Source of the DNA: Aquilaria yunnanensis
Taxonomy: Eukaryota; Streptophyta; Magnoliopsida; Malvales; Thymelaeaceae
Reading direction: 5' to 3'
Assembly (NCBI GenBank): GCA_039654915.1
Contig: CM077596.1
Span: 51,210,501-51,274,500 of the forward strand
DNA: 64,000 nt
Each line of letters begins with the position of its first letter. Position 1 is the stretch's first letter. A program made the position numbers and the translations under genes. Positions 45,182-57,430 of this stretch are shown one piece after another. Under the pieces are notes generated by a model. That model was not told where the DNA came from. It searched no databases and was given only the letters and a program-made list of their open reading frames with translations.

Positions 45182-48100
45182 ATGTCTTCAGACAAGTACG
45201 ATACCTTCCTGATTTGTTTTGATGGCAAAAACTACTCAACCTGGGCATTTCATTTCAAGATATTTGTCAAAGGAAAAGATCTATGGGGACATGTTGATGG
45301 CAGCAAACCTGCTCCTGACAAGGACAAAGACAAGGATGAGCACGCCAAATGGGAAGTGAAGGATGCTCAAATCATGGCATGGATTCTAGGGTCTGTGGAA
45401 TCGAACATCATCTTGAATCTTCGACCCTTCAACACCGCAGCTGAAATGTGGAATTATCTGAAGAAATTCTACAGAATACTGCTCATCGATTTCAGCTTGA
45501 ACATGAGCTAGCCAGCCTCCAACAAGACAGTCTCTCTATTTCTGATTTTTATTCCAGCTTCATGAATCTTTGGGCTAAATATACTGATATAGTCTAGGCT
45601 ACCTTACCTCCCGAAGGTCTTAGTTCTGTTCAATCTATGCATGAAACTACTAAGAGGGATCAATTTCTTATGAAACTGAGATCTGAATTTGAAAGCACTA
45701 GGTCCAATCTTATGAACCGAGAATTAGTCCCTTCCTTGGATGCATGCCTCAATGAATTGTTCCGTGAGGAACGACTTCTCACTCAAAACACCTTGGAACA
45801 ACATAAATCCACTTTTGTTCCTATGGCTTATGCAGCTCAAGGCAAGCAGAAAGGTAGGAACATGAGTACCGTTCAATGCTTTTGTTGCAAAGAATTTGGT
45901 CACTATGCTTCAAATTGTTCAAAAATGTTCTGAAACTACTGCAAAAAGGATGGTCATACCATCAAGGAATGCCCTACTCGACCCCATAAGAGATCTAAAA
46001 TAGCATATATTGCCTCAGCTGATTCTTCAAGTGCTGGAAGTTCTATGGATACTGTGCATCTGACACCAAATGCTTCTGCTCCTGTTCAATCTGTAACCCC
46101 CAAAATGATTCAACAAATGATCATTTCTGAATTCTCTGCATTAGGACTCTCAGGTAAACCCCTCACTACATCATCTCCTTGGTACTTTCATTCTGGGGCC
46201 TCCCATCACATGACAAACAATGTTAAACTCCTCACCAATGTAAGTAAATATCCTAGAAATCTCAAAATTCATACAGCTGATGGCAACTCTTTACCTATCA
46301 CAGCCACTGGTGATGTTTCTCCTTCTATAACCAATGTTCTTGTCTCTCCTGGCCTTACCACTAATCTTGTTTCTATCAGTCAATTGGTTGGCAACGATTG
46401 TAAAATGGAATTTTCTAAATTTGGTTGTGTTGTGCAGGATCAGCAATCAAGGAAGATGATTGCAAGGGGGCCTAAAATAGGACGTTTTTTCCCTCTCCAA
46501 TTTCCAGTGTCTCCATGTTTCTCTTTGCCCGTCATCACTTGTAATTCTGCTTATGTTGATTATCGAGCATGGCATAAGCGTCTAGGATACCCAAACCCCA
46601 ATGTACTTGGGAATAAAGGGGCACCATCTCTTAGTTCTGTTCAATTTGATTGCAATTCTTGTAGGCTTGGAAAAAGTAAAATTCTGCCATTTCCCACTCA
46701 CACACCAAACGTAGCCCAGCATTTTGATTTGATACATAGTGATGTGTGGGGTATGGCACTAGTCATATCTCATGCAAATTACAAGTATTTTGTGACTTTC
46801 ATTGATGACTATAGTCGCTTCACATGGATTTATTTTCTGCATTCTAAAGATGAAGTGTTTTCTATTTTCAAGCTTTTTCATGCGCATGTTCAGACCCAAT
46901 TTTCTGCCAAAATAAAAATTCTTCGTTCGGATAATGGGGGTGAGTATGTCTCATTTATTTCAAGATTTTTTTGCAAACCAATGGCATAATTTCTTAAAGG
47001 TCTTGTCCCTCAACCCCCCAGCAAAATGGGGTGGCTGAAAGAAAGAACTGTCACCTTCTCGATGTTGTCCACGCTCTTCTGTTAGAGTCGTTTGTACCTT
47101 CTCATTTTTTGTGTGAAGCTCTCTCCACTGCTGTCTACCTCATCAACAGATTGCCCTCTCCCTCATTGAACCATGCTTCTCCTTTCTTTCGATTATTTGG
47201 TCATACCCCAAAATATTCTCACCTTCGTACTTTCAGTTGTGTGTGCTATGTTCATCTTCCTACACAGGAATGTACAAGACTCACAGCTCAAGCTGTTTAA
47301 AGTGCTTTTCTAGGATATTCTGTGCACCAAAAAGGTTTTCTTTGTTATGATCCCAGTCTGCGTCGTATTCGAGTTTCTTGAAATGTGATTTTCTTTGAAA
47401 ACCAGTATTTCTTTTCCACACACCACGATGATCTTCCTCCTTCATTTTTTTGTTTTGCCTGTATTTACTAGCTCTTCTGCAAATTCTGTACCCTCTAAAC
47501 CTCTCATAGCCTACCAGCAACGCCAGATCTCAGTACCTCCCAAGCCCCCTCCAGCTGATCCCCTAACTGCTAATCCAGTTCCAGCAACTACCCTTGAACC
47601 TCTTAGACACAGTACATGGGTTCGTAGACCACAAGATAGGTATGGATTCACCTCTCCTTTATCTTTGACAGCCACCTTGTCCTTTATTCCTATTCCTTCA
47701 TCATATTAACAGGCAATGGAGCTTGAATTTTGGCAGAAAGCTATTGAAATAGGATTTCTTGCACTTGAAGAAAACCAGACTTGGGATGTTGATGTGAACC
47801 CTTATGGTATAAAGACCATGAAACGCGCCCAAGATGTGATTCAAGCTCCACAAGACATCAAAAAGACTAGGTTTGAAACCCCCACCCCTAATCAACCTGT
47901 GATTATAAACAAGAAGTATAGAACTCCAAGAACACAAGCACACTTGTGCACCAAGGCAGTCCGCCAAGAACCAAAGAGAAAACCTCTCCAAAGAGCAATA
48001 CTATTTCGGCATAAATTTGTGTCTTTTCATCCAGAATATGTGCCTTTATATAGGCCTAAACTAGGGTAAAAAGCTGGGCAAAATTCGCAGCTCAAGTCAC

Positions 48101-50169
48101 CTAGGAAACCTAGTTACAAAGGACTCAAGAAAACCTAGTCAAACTAGGACTCCTAAACTTTTCTAACCTTGTTTAGTGTATGCAGCGTATGCCACTTGTC
48201 CTAAGTGACCTGAATTAATTCCATAGCCTAAATAACATCCTAAATAATGTATTTAAACAGGAATTGAATGAAAATAAAATGAAAATACAAGATTAAACCC
48301 GAAAACCCCCAAATAGCCTTTTTGGATGCATTTTTGGGCACTTTAGGGTTTTTCACTTGTATCTTCAGCTCCAAGCTTGAATCTTTGAGTTCCAATGGCA
48401 TGAATCTTCCTCTTAGATGTGGTAAAGAGGTTTGGAAAAGTTAGAGCTCAAAAACCCAGGTTGTAGGCACAAAATGCATCAAGAACACTTAAGGGGGCTC
48501 AAATAGTGCACTTTGAGTGGTGTCCTTGGTGTCCTTGCTTTGTGGCTTGTCTAAGCACTCTAGAACTGAGTACCAAGCATGTCCATCATCTCCATATGGT
48601 GTCTTGAGAATTCCAGCAGCTCCTTGTGAAGTTTCATGTCCATTCTCCATGAAGAAACTTGAAACAAAGCCTTGCAGTGCACTTGAGAGCTCCTTAGCTT
48701 TCTTCCTTGTCATAGGTTCACTAGAAACCTTCAATGGGTCCTTGCCTTCTCCATGTGAGCCTTCCTTGATCATATCAGATGTTGTTCCATGTCCCCTTGG
48801 TAGTAAGTTTGTGTTTTTGATCAAGCTGCATTTTGATGGATCCATCGATCGTTACAAGGCTTGGTTGGTAGTTCTTGGCAACAAGCAAGAATATGGTGTA
48901 GACTATGATGAGTCCTTCGCACCTGTAGCCAAAAAGACCACTGTACGAACAATACTAGCCCTGGCTGCATCACAATCATGGTCTTTACATTAAATGGATG
49001 TAAAGAATGCCTTCTTACATGGTGATCTCAAGGAGGAAGTTTACATCAAACTTCCCTATGGTATGGCTACGTCCTCACCTAATGATGTTTGCAAACTGAA
49101 ACGGTCTTTGTATGGATTGAAGCAAGCACCACAAGTATGGTTTGAAAAGTTTCGATCAACTCTTCTTGGGTTTTCATTTACTCAAAGTCAACATGACTCC
49201 TCACTTTTCCTCCAGCAGACGTCTAAAGGCCTAGTTGTTCTACTTGTTTATGTTGATGACATCGTCATCACTAGTTCTGATTTGGAGGCCATTTCTAAAC
49301 TTCAGAATTTGCTGCACTCTACTTTCCACATGAAAGACCTAGGCCAACTCACCTATTTTTTGGCGTTAGAGGTGCATCATCGGCCTCAAGGTATCTTCTT
49401 GAATCAGCATAAATATTCAGGATTTGGTCCAATTAGCTGGATTTATGGACATAAATTCTGTTGACACCCTAATGGAACTTAATGTGAAATATCGACGAGA
49501 CGAAGAGGAACTTCTTGGTGATCCTACTTTATATCGGAAGCTGGTTGGTAGTCTTATTTATTTAACTATTACCCGCCCAAACATTTCTTATGCTGTCCAC
49601 ACAGTCAGCAAGTTCATGCAAGCTCCTTGGCATCTCCACTTATCCGCAGTCCGCCGCATCATTAGATATATTCTTGGAACCCCTAGTCATGGATTATTTT
49701 TTCCTACTGGTTCTTCACCCCAGCGACATGCCTACAGTGATGCAGATTGGGCTGGCTACCCGGACACACAAGAAAATCTACTACAGGATGGTGCATGTTT
49801 CTTGGTGATGCTCTTATCTCTTAGAAATGCAAGAAGCAAGACTCTGTCTCCAAATCATCCACTGAGGCAGAATACCGAGCCGTGTCTGCAGCATGCTCTG
49901 AGATCATTTGGCTGGGTGGTCTCTTAACAGAGCTTGGTTTCTCCCAAGATCAACCTACTCCCCTGCATGCTGACAACACCAGTGCCATCCAAATTGCTGC
50001 CAATCCTGTCTATCACGAACGCACAAAACACATAGAGGTAGACTGTCATTCTATCCGGGAGGCCTATGACCGCCAAGTTATCACCCTGCCACACATCTCC
50101 ACCATTCTATAGATTGCAGATATCTTCACCAAATCCATGACACATCAGCGACATAACTTCCTTGTCAGC
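45182..50169 (+). pseudogene. Broken copia Gag-Pol polyprotein
   Basis: Gag (from the ATG at 45182; GKNYSTWAFHFKIF) shifts frame near 45475. A CCHC knuckle CFCCKEFGHYASNC is followed by TGA and a second knuckle, YCKKDGHTIKEC. The protease motif reads WYFHSGASHHM, with His where the catalytic Asp belongs. GAG-pre-integrase has HKRLGYPN and CNSCRLGK; the integrase core has HSDVWG, FIDDYSRFTW and SDNGGEY, then a frameshift near 46980. RT is split by a 988-bp insertion at 47790-48777; after it come DRYKAWLVVLGNKQEYGVDYDESFAPV, a stop at 48991-48993, DVKNAFLHGDL and YVDDIVIT. RNase H (SDADWAGYPDT, HADNTSAIQIA) has two more frame changes. Inactive. Confidence 0.92.
47790..48777 (+). mobile_element. 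Solo LTR inserted in copia reverse transcriptase
   Basis: 988 bp starting TGATGTGAACCC and ending CATATCA, flanked by GATGT at 47785-47789 and 48778-48782. Removing it together with one GATGT joins the copia frame exactly: NQTWDV followed by VPCPLGSKF. No coding domain was seen, and the strand is uncertain. Terminal TG..CA with a 5-bp duplication fits a solo LTR. Minus-strand ORFs inside are chance. Confidence 0.8.
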
Positions 50170-50492
50170 AAATTGATGCTTGTAAATTTACCAGCATCAA
50201 TTTGAGGGGGGATGTCAAAGGCAAATGGCCAGCAGATTCTATAGCAGATTATAAGCTCTGGCCATTTAAGGCCAGCAGATTCTATGCCTTGTACAGCTGT
50301 GACAACTGTCTTTATGATTGTAAATCTTTTATGATTTCCTTATTTAGGATATACTAGCTGTAGGATATCTTTAGACAGATTTGTATATGGCAGTTTAGCT
50401 ATGTTTAGGGCTAAATATAAGCTTGTATTTATATTATATAAGGGGAATTCACCTCCAAGGAAATGACACATTTTTTGCTCAAAATTCTCTTA

Positions 50493-53400
50493 ATTCCAGA
50501 TAAGAAGATGAGGAATTCCAAAGAGTTATGAGACTTGCAGCTCAAATTCACAGGAATGGAAGAAAGTTAAAGAGAGAGAAGATGAATTTAGGGAGAAAAG
50601 ACTCGAAAATTCTCATTAGATATCAAATCCCAATGGCCTGGAAATCTCTTGAATCTTCCCTAATTAACTGAAATAACTAACTGCTGCCCATCATCCCCAA
50701 GTTAGCAGGTAACATTGCACTTGTCAAACTTCAAGTGAATTTTTCATTTGCTTTTTTCTGGTAGTGGTGGCGTGTTCTACTTTTAGGATTCACATGATTA
50801 GCTTCTTGTATTATTGTAGAAGAAGAAGTGTCTAGTTGGCCATCGTTTTTTAACTGTCTCTGTGGCTGTTCTTTTGTCTGAACAGAGAGAGGACAAGTTG
50901 GTTTGGATTTATGACAGTTGGTGGCAATTTTTCAATCAGTTGGTGAGTCAATTGGATGTGCTTGAGAGTGTAGCAGGGTGTGTTTGATAGTACTTCCTCG
51001 TCCTCTCTTTGAAATACGAGAGTGAGAAGGGTAAGAATGTATGATTTTGAAGCAGGAAGCAGGGATTGGCGAAGCCAGTAGATTGGAACCACCAGAACTG
51101 CAGTCTCTGTTCATGGCAAAGCCTAAGCATAGTGATGGGAAAAGCTGGAAAAGGAACAATCCCTTTTTGAACCAATTTTCCCTGATTCATCCTCGTTCCT
51201 CGGCTTGGAGGTTTAAAAGGAGGAGAATTTGTCATGCTGGCTCAGACAATAATCGCAAGTGGGTCTTCTACTCCTCAAATTGTTCTTATTATAAAGGTGT
51301 TTTTAGTTATTCTTTTTGGGTAGTATAGTGATTTTGAATTTGGTTGGTCTATTCGTATTCCCAAGTAGTTATACTGGTTGAAATAATTGTCTTTTAATAA
51401 AAAGAGAACTTTAAGCTGCGTTTGTTTTCTGGTTAATATATTGGCAGCTAAATGACCTGTAGAATCCAAGTGAAGATTTCTATGCTGAGCTTCAGTTCCA
51501 CTCCCCGTGTTATGAACCCCTTTTTCTCTGTGTGTTTCTATGAAGATAAAGTTATTGTCTTTAAGTACCATGTACTGCTGAGAATGCTTCAAAGCACCTC
51601 TTATGCGATGGAATTAGTAGATATAACGCGAGGATTCTGTGTTTTGAGCTATTGTGCTTGTGCCTATAATGATTACAGTCAGCAGATAACAGATCGTCAA
51701 TTTAAATAAATTGCATTCAATCAATTTTCGTTTGAAATACATAAAGATTGAAGCAGTGTTGCCTTTTCCTTGTTTTATAAGCGATGATGTAATTTTACCA
51801 TCGAGGATGAGTTGTCTGTGAAATTTTGAACATATGAAACAGGGTAAAGTATACATAGTGATTGTATTTTCCTAGTTTACAACTTTTCTATCAGTTTCTA
51901 TTGAGTTTCTGGTGAAATTGCATTCTTAAGAAATACTTAACAGGTACATACAGGGTGCGCAATGCGAGTGTGCCTCAAGTTTCTCTGAGAAAGGTGATGC
52001 AAACATTGCTTCTATGTATGATGTCAAGCTGCTGCAACCTTCTAGATTCATGAGGAATGCTGCACTTCTGGATAAAGAAAGCAACAACATGCAGACTGAT
52101 GCACCATCAAGCCTGTACTTCAAGCATAGAAGTATCTTATTCAAAAGGTCAAACGTACAGGTTCAACCTTCCACTGCAATTATTCCAGCACTTGGTATCT
52201 TCACATCCAAAGATAGCCTGTGTACTTGGGATCAAGATCCTTTCTGTTTTTGTCTTGAGGCGTAATAGTCAATAAGATTCATATTAAACTTTGAACTAAC
52301 ACAGTAGCTTCAACATTCAGCAGCAGAACATCATTATGTAACAATACTGCCCGTAATTTTCCTGAAGTTGTAGCTATTTTTCTAATTTTAAACTCTCCAC
52401 AAGTCTAAAATTATGTCAGATGATTTTCCAGCTCATGTTCTCCTAAAACCTGCAGCTTCTTCAAAAAGTCAACTTTAAGTCGACCTTTCTGGCCTAAGCA
52501 CTGTGAATGCAGCCACTGAGAACAAAATTCTGGTTGCCCACTTAGCTTATCAGCTAGACAACTCTGAAATTTTGATGTTTAGGTTTTGTAACTCCACCAC
52601 CAATCACTGAACCCATAAGACCTGGTAACATTGTGCTCAAACATTTACTTGGGTGTTTAGCTCAGTAGGAAGTAATGAAATAACAATTATCTGATAGTTT
52701 TGGTGATTTCCAGCGTCTAATAGGTTGACAGTTCATAGACTGTGACTTATAAGTTCTCCACACATTTAAAATCTTCTTGGAAAGCTCATCAACCTGGAAA
52801 TTTCATCAGTGGGTTTCCTATTTTGAAAGTCAACAGATCAGTCAAACCTTTATGCATGACAACATTGAATCAACTACTCCAGGATTTTTCATTTCTTCCT
52901 TTTAAATCAACCTTGACATCTCTTGCTCGGTATTCCATGACAGGAATCTGAGAGAAGAATATCATTTCAGGAACCCAAACATCCAGTAGGCTTGCCTTAT
53001 GCTTTAACCTTCCCATTCATTACTGATGTACAACTTTTGATTATTTGGCTCTCTTCCAGTTAGCTTTGATTACAGCTCCTGTTCTTAATCCAATACCATG
53101 GTTATGATGTCAAATCTGTCACTCCATAACCAGTTGTATATTCCTTGCTAATACAAGTGTTGCCTTCATCATAAACCAAACCTGCTTCTGTAATTCTGGG
53201 TCATTGTTCTGCCTTTAATAGTTCAATAGGCAAAACTCAGAATTCCAAAGCCAACTTAATGGTTTTGAGACTTGAACAAATCTTTATTATGTAATCACAA
53301 CTATGAATGAAGATTTTATCCCCCTAACATCTCTTAATCGCAAAGTCAGGTTTTCAAACCAGAATCTGCTAACTTGCAGGTACAGCAACAAAGAAATTTG

Positions 53401-54484
53401 GTTTCACTGAGTCATCTTTGATCTCCATAGTTATTTGTTTGTCAAGATCTTGCAGACATATTTCATTTTCATAATGAGACACATTTGAACTCAAAGATCT
53501 TAACATGTAGTCTCTGAGAAAGAAGCTGAACCCTATATAGAGACACAGGTTCTCAGTAGTTAGAAAGCTTGAGTTTAGGGTGGTCACTTTGAGCTCCTCT
53601 ACAAATTTCTAGCTCAAATTCTGAGGACACTTCTCTGCAGCCATAAGAAATTTCTCTCCAAGCAAAAACTCCAATATAAAGGTCTTAATCAGGATACGTT
53701 GCATAATCTTCATTAAAACTTCCTCAATAGTGCTGTTTTCTTGACTTTCATAGCACTTCCTTCCAAACCAAGAAAATTTTCACATGGAGAGTGTTAAACA
53801 AGTTCTTATTTACCATTAGAACATGCCTGGGAAAACTCAGGTCCAAAAGCTTCTTCAAGCTCAGAGTCAAACTTCCAATTCTAGTAAAGTTCTTGCAAAT
53901 GCTGTGGCTTTACTTTAACTGATAGACCATTTTAGAGTTCCACTACAGACCTTTAAACCAAGGTCAGTAGGCACATTTCTTGACTGAAAAGAGGCTCATT
54001 TAACATCAGTAATCCTCTATGTAGCAGTTCAAAACAGAATACCAATTGTGTGACCAAAACTGCAGATCATTGAGTAGAAACTTGGGTTTGGGAGAGGTCA
54101 CTTTTAGTTCCACTATGGATCATCAATCCAAACCTTAAACACACATTTGTTTTGCAATATAGCACTCATCCAGAGCCTAAAATCCCAGGGGAGAAGCTCA
54201 GATCAAGATTGCATCTCTCAAACCCCTTGAAACTAGTTTATCTCTGCAGAACATGGATTCGGTAGTACTTTTCTCAAATCTTCAATAAAACACTTCAACA
54301 CACTCCAATTGGCTAATAAAACTTGTACATCTAATTTCAGCCTTCAAGGTCCTTCCTAGCCCAAGGTCAACTGGCCAGTCAAACTTACTTTTGCTGGGAA
54401 ATTCCTGTTGCACAGAACAATAATCTGTTGTTCCTAACAGATTCAGATAGGAGAATACATGATTCACACACTCCCTTTCACTGT
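50493..54484. other. Intergenic or retroelement-remnant DNA, no supported gene
   Basis: A stretch near 51415-51480 resembles 43165-43230 of the NB-LRR 3' flank (GCAGCTAAATGACCTGTAGAATCCAAGTG against GAAGCTAAATGAATGGTAGAATCCGAGTG), so part of the flank continues beyond the copia insertion. An 83-codon ORF at 52014-52265 begins MYDVKLLQPSRFMRN and has no recognised family. The rest lacks clear coding signal. Confidence 0.4.
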
Positions 54485-56489
54485 TGTCACGCCCCAAAAC
54501 CCACCCTAGGAGTCTCGGGACGATGACACGCCACATACTCAAGAAAATAAAATTTTCCTAAGCATGCAAGGCTACATATTCCAAATAATTCTAAACTTAT
54601 AAAATTCTCTTATGAGAATAAGTGGCAAGGCAACTACAATTCTTGAAACTGGAACATAATCCATAAGATATTAAAGCTCTAAAGAATGAAACAAAATCTA
54701 AAGAGTTTTCTAAACATAAATAAGTTTCTAATAGTAGTACTAACGAAATACTTTTAATTGTCTTGAACTACTGCTGATCTTGTAGTCGCTCCATCTAGCT
54801 AACTTGAACTACTCCTGATCTGTGTGAGGGGGTCAAAATGGGGTGAGCACGAATGCCCAGCAAGTGGCGGATTTTGAAAAACAGAAATACAATATACAAA
54901 ATATATAGAGATCAAGCAGAAAACAATTCTTGTAAAAATAATAACATAAACTTTAGCAGAAGATATTTGAATAGTCAGAACATAATTAATATAATGGCAA
55001 TTTTGAGAGCTGAGCAAATAATATTTGTAAATAAAATCATTAACCAAAACAGAGCAGTTTAGAACAGAATAGCAGAACAGAAATTTAGAGCAGAGTGGAT
55101 GGGGTGATCACTGTGACTACACTTAAACTACTGTAGTGCGTCCAGAATTGTCTAAGAATCGCCAACAATCAAGCGCCCTGAAGGACTAGTCCTAAAAACA
55201 GTGCACTGCGGAACAGTGCACTACACTTTCCCAGTAGTACGGGCACAGAACCAACACCCAACAAAACGGAGTCAGAACAGAAATTCAGAGCATTACGATT
55301 GTTATAAAATTTTAGTACAAAACATCACAATCAAAACATACCTGATCCCAGCTTATTTAATCAAACATAATATATTGCATAAAAAAGATAAAATTCGAGT
55401 AAGTAGATAAACAAGTAAATTAATCAAATACTTGGAAAACAATTTCAGAATAAAACTTGTAATTGAAAACTCTTATTCTGATTAAAAACTTTATTTAATG
55501 CAAAATAGCTTTAAATCGAAATATTGAAAAATTACTAAATTGGAAAACTTAGCACTTTGAAGAAATAATATATATATATATATACATAATATCAAAATAA
55601 TTTAATTTTTTGAATAATAGTAGCCACTTACCTCAAAATGCAACTTTCAAACTCCTGAAATAATTCTTTAGCCGCCTAAAATAATTATGTAAAAGTTTAT
55701 GTCAAAACATAATCAATTCAAGAAATAACTCAAAATCATTTGCTGACAGTGACCCAAACGAACCCTTCTGGAATCTAAGAATTCACCGAAGTAGTGTTAG
55801 AAGCCTTAGGGACTGATACAGTGATTAACCCGATTAGATCGTTCAGCATTCTTCTTCCAGTGACCAAATTGTAATATTTTCAAAAATTGGGTGTCTATGA
55901 ACACGTATAGAAACCTGAAGGACCTAAACTGTAATTATACCAATTTATACCCTGAAACACGATTCTTCGTCTTCTCCGATTCGCAATTCTTACTCTCTGA
56001 TTTCTACTCTCCCCAAATTTATTTTTAATCCATCTGAAACAATCTTAATAATCAATTGACCCTTCCAGTCATTAAAATAAATTATAATAAACTATAATCT
56101 TAACTTAAGTCTCTCTTTAATTTTAAAGAAAAGCTAACCTATGTATTGAAAAATAACTAACAATTATTCACCAAAGATTCTTCTTTTACTGAAAAAATTT
56201 ACAGATTACTTTCACTTGATCCTCGCTTGATGATCTCTTCTTCCACTTCTTCAATACAAAGAAATAGGTAGACAAAAAAGTAAGAGAAATACCTAATTTT
56301 AACTTTTCTTATTTCGAGTTGTTCTCTTTTCTTTCTCCTTTTCGCACCTCCTGCCCCATTTTTTTTATCCCCTTGATCTTTTAATTTTTTTTTTCTTATT
56401 TTTATTATTATATTTATTTTTTCTTCTCTTTGACCTTAACCTAAATATCTAAAATAATAAAATGAACTAAATTTAGTTGGGTCATTACA
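54485..56489. mobile_element. Solo LTR with perfect 5-bp target duplication
   Basis: Starts TGTCACGCCCCAAAACCC and ends GGGTCATTACA, flanked on both sides by ACTGT (54480-54484 and 56490-56494). 2005 bp, no internal domains. Read as the complement it starts TGTAATGACCC and ends GGGGCGTGACA, a pair of LTR ends I recall from plant gypsy elements; this orientation is preferred but not proven. Confidence 0.85.
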
Positions 56490-56494
56490 ACTGT

Positions 56495-57430
56495 ATACAT
56501 GAATGCCAGAAAAATACAAATGCTCTTTCTCCAACATTCTCTTCAATCAATAGGAGTTTCTTATTTAAACGGCAGATCGGTACAATAACAATAATGGCAC
56601 TATAATTCCATAAATAGAATAATGCCACTCAATAAGCATGTAAACAAGTTTCAATTATTACTAACAACATGCTTGCAAGAGTTCATTCAGAAACACTTCC
56701 TTTCATAGAAAGTCAATAGCAGAGTCAAACTTGTTCAACATTATCTCTTGCCTGTATCTACCATCTTCAACAACCACTTGCTGGAAGTTAAATATTCTTC
56801 TCCCACAGCCACATTCAATTTTTTTTCAATTAACATAAGGGGGTGTTAAACTCCCGGTTTTGGTGCTTCGTTCAATAAATCACATTAAAGCAACCAATCT
56901 TAACAATATCAAGAAAGATCAACAGTCACAAGCACATTCCATGGTCTTAACAAATAAGACACATAACCACTAGCACACAAACTAACTACTACTGTGGCCT
57001 ATATTTAGGATACTCTCTAATACTGAAAATCCCGGACATCTTTGGACAACCTAACCTTGCTCTGATACCCCTTTGTTACGAACACTTCCAGGTGCTTCCG
57101 ATTAGTCTACAAGTAAGTCTTAGGAACTCAACTTGTAGACTGTTGCATGCATGTTTGTTAATCTTCAATTGGTTTAATAGCCAAGGTACTAGGATTTCTG
57201 CTATGGATTTAATTCTCGCTGTTAAAGCCAATTTTTAATTGCACTGGTGCATTTTCAGCATGGATCGATACGTGTGTCATGCTTTGGTTCTTAATCGTCT
57301 TGTAATCAGATAGCTAACCTGAAGTCATACCAATTAATTCTTAACAACTTCCTCCAGACTAAGCAGAAATCTCTCCCATATGGCAATTGGAACTGAAATT
57401 CATTAAATAATAATTACAAGCAGCTCATGA
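56495..57430. other. Retroelement remnant with minus-strand primer-site motif
   Basis: GCTCTGATACC at 57059-57069 is the complement of GGTATCAGAGC, the core of a tRNA-Met primer site, so a minus-strand element may begin just to its right. A G-run followed by TGTTAAACTCCC near 56840-56855 could be an LTR start on the plus strand. The two signals do not assemble into one clear element. Confidence 0.35.

Larger units (their letters stand above)
44773..50492 (+). mobile_element. Ty1/copia LTR retrotransposon, defective
   Basis: The left LTR (44773 to about 45064) and right LTR (50213 to about 50492) share about 280 bp, both starting TGTCAAAGG and containing CCTTGTACAGCTGTGACAAC. The primer site TGGTATCAGAGCC (45073-45085) matches the initiator tRNA-Met primer, and a polypurine tract TTTGAGGGGGGA (50201-50212) precedes the right LTR. 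The order gag, protease, integrase, RT, RNase H is the copia order. I found no clean target duplication (flanks CTAGG and ATTCC). A solo LTR interrupts it. Confidence 0.9.

Noticed and set aside
48489..48993. Overlapping ORFs across the end of the solo LTR in copia
   Set aside because: Mostly inside the solo LTR; only the part after 48783 belongs to copia reverse transcriptase.
52014..52265. 83-codon ORF with fairly ordinary composition
   Set aside because: No recognised domain, no supporting splice structure and no family; left unannotated as a gene.
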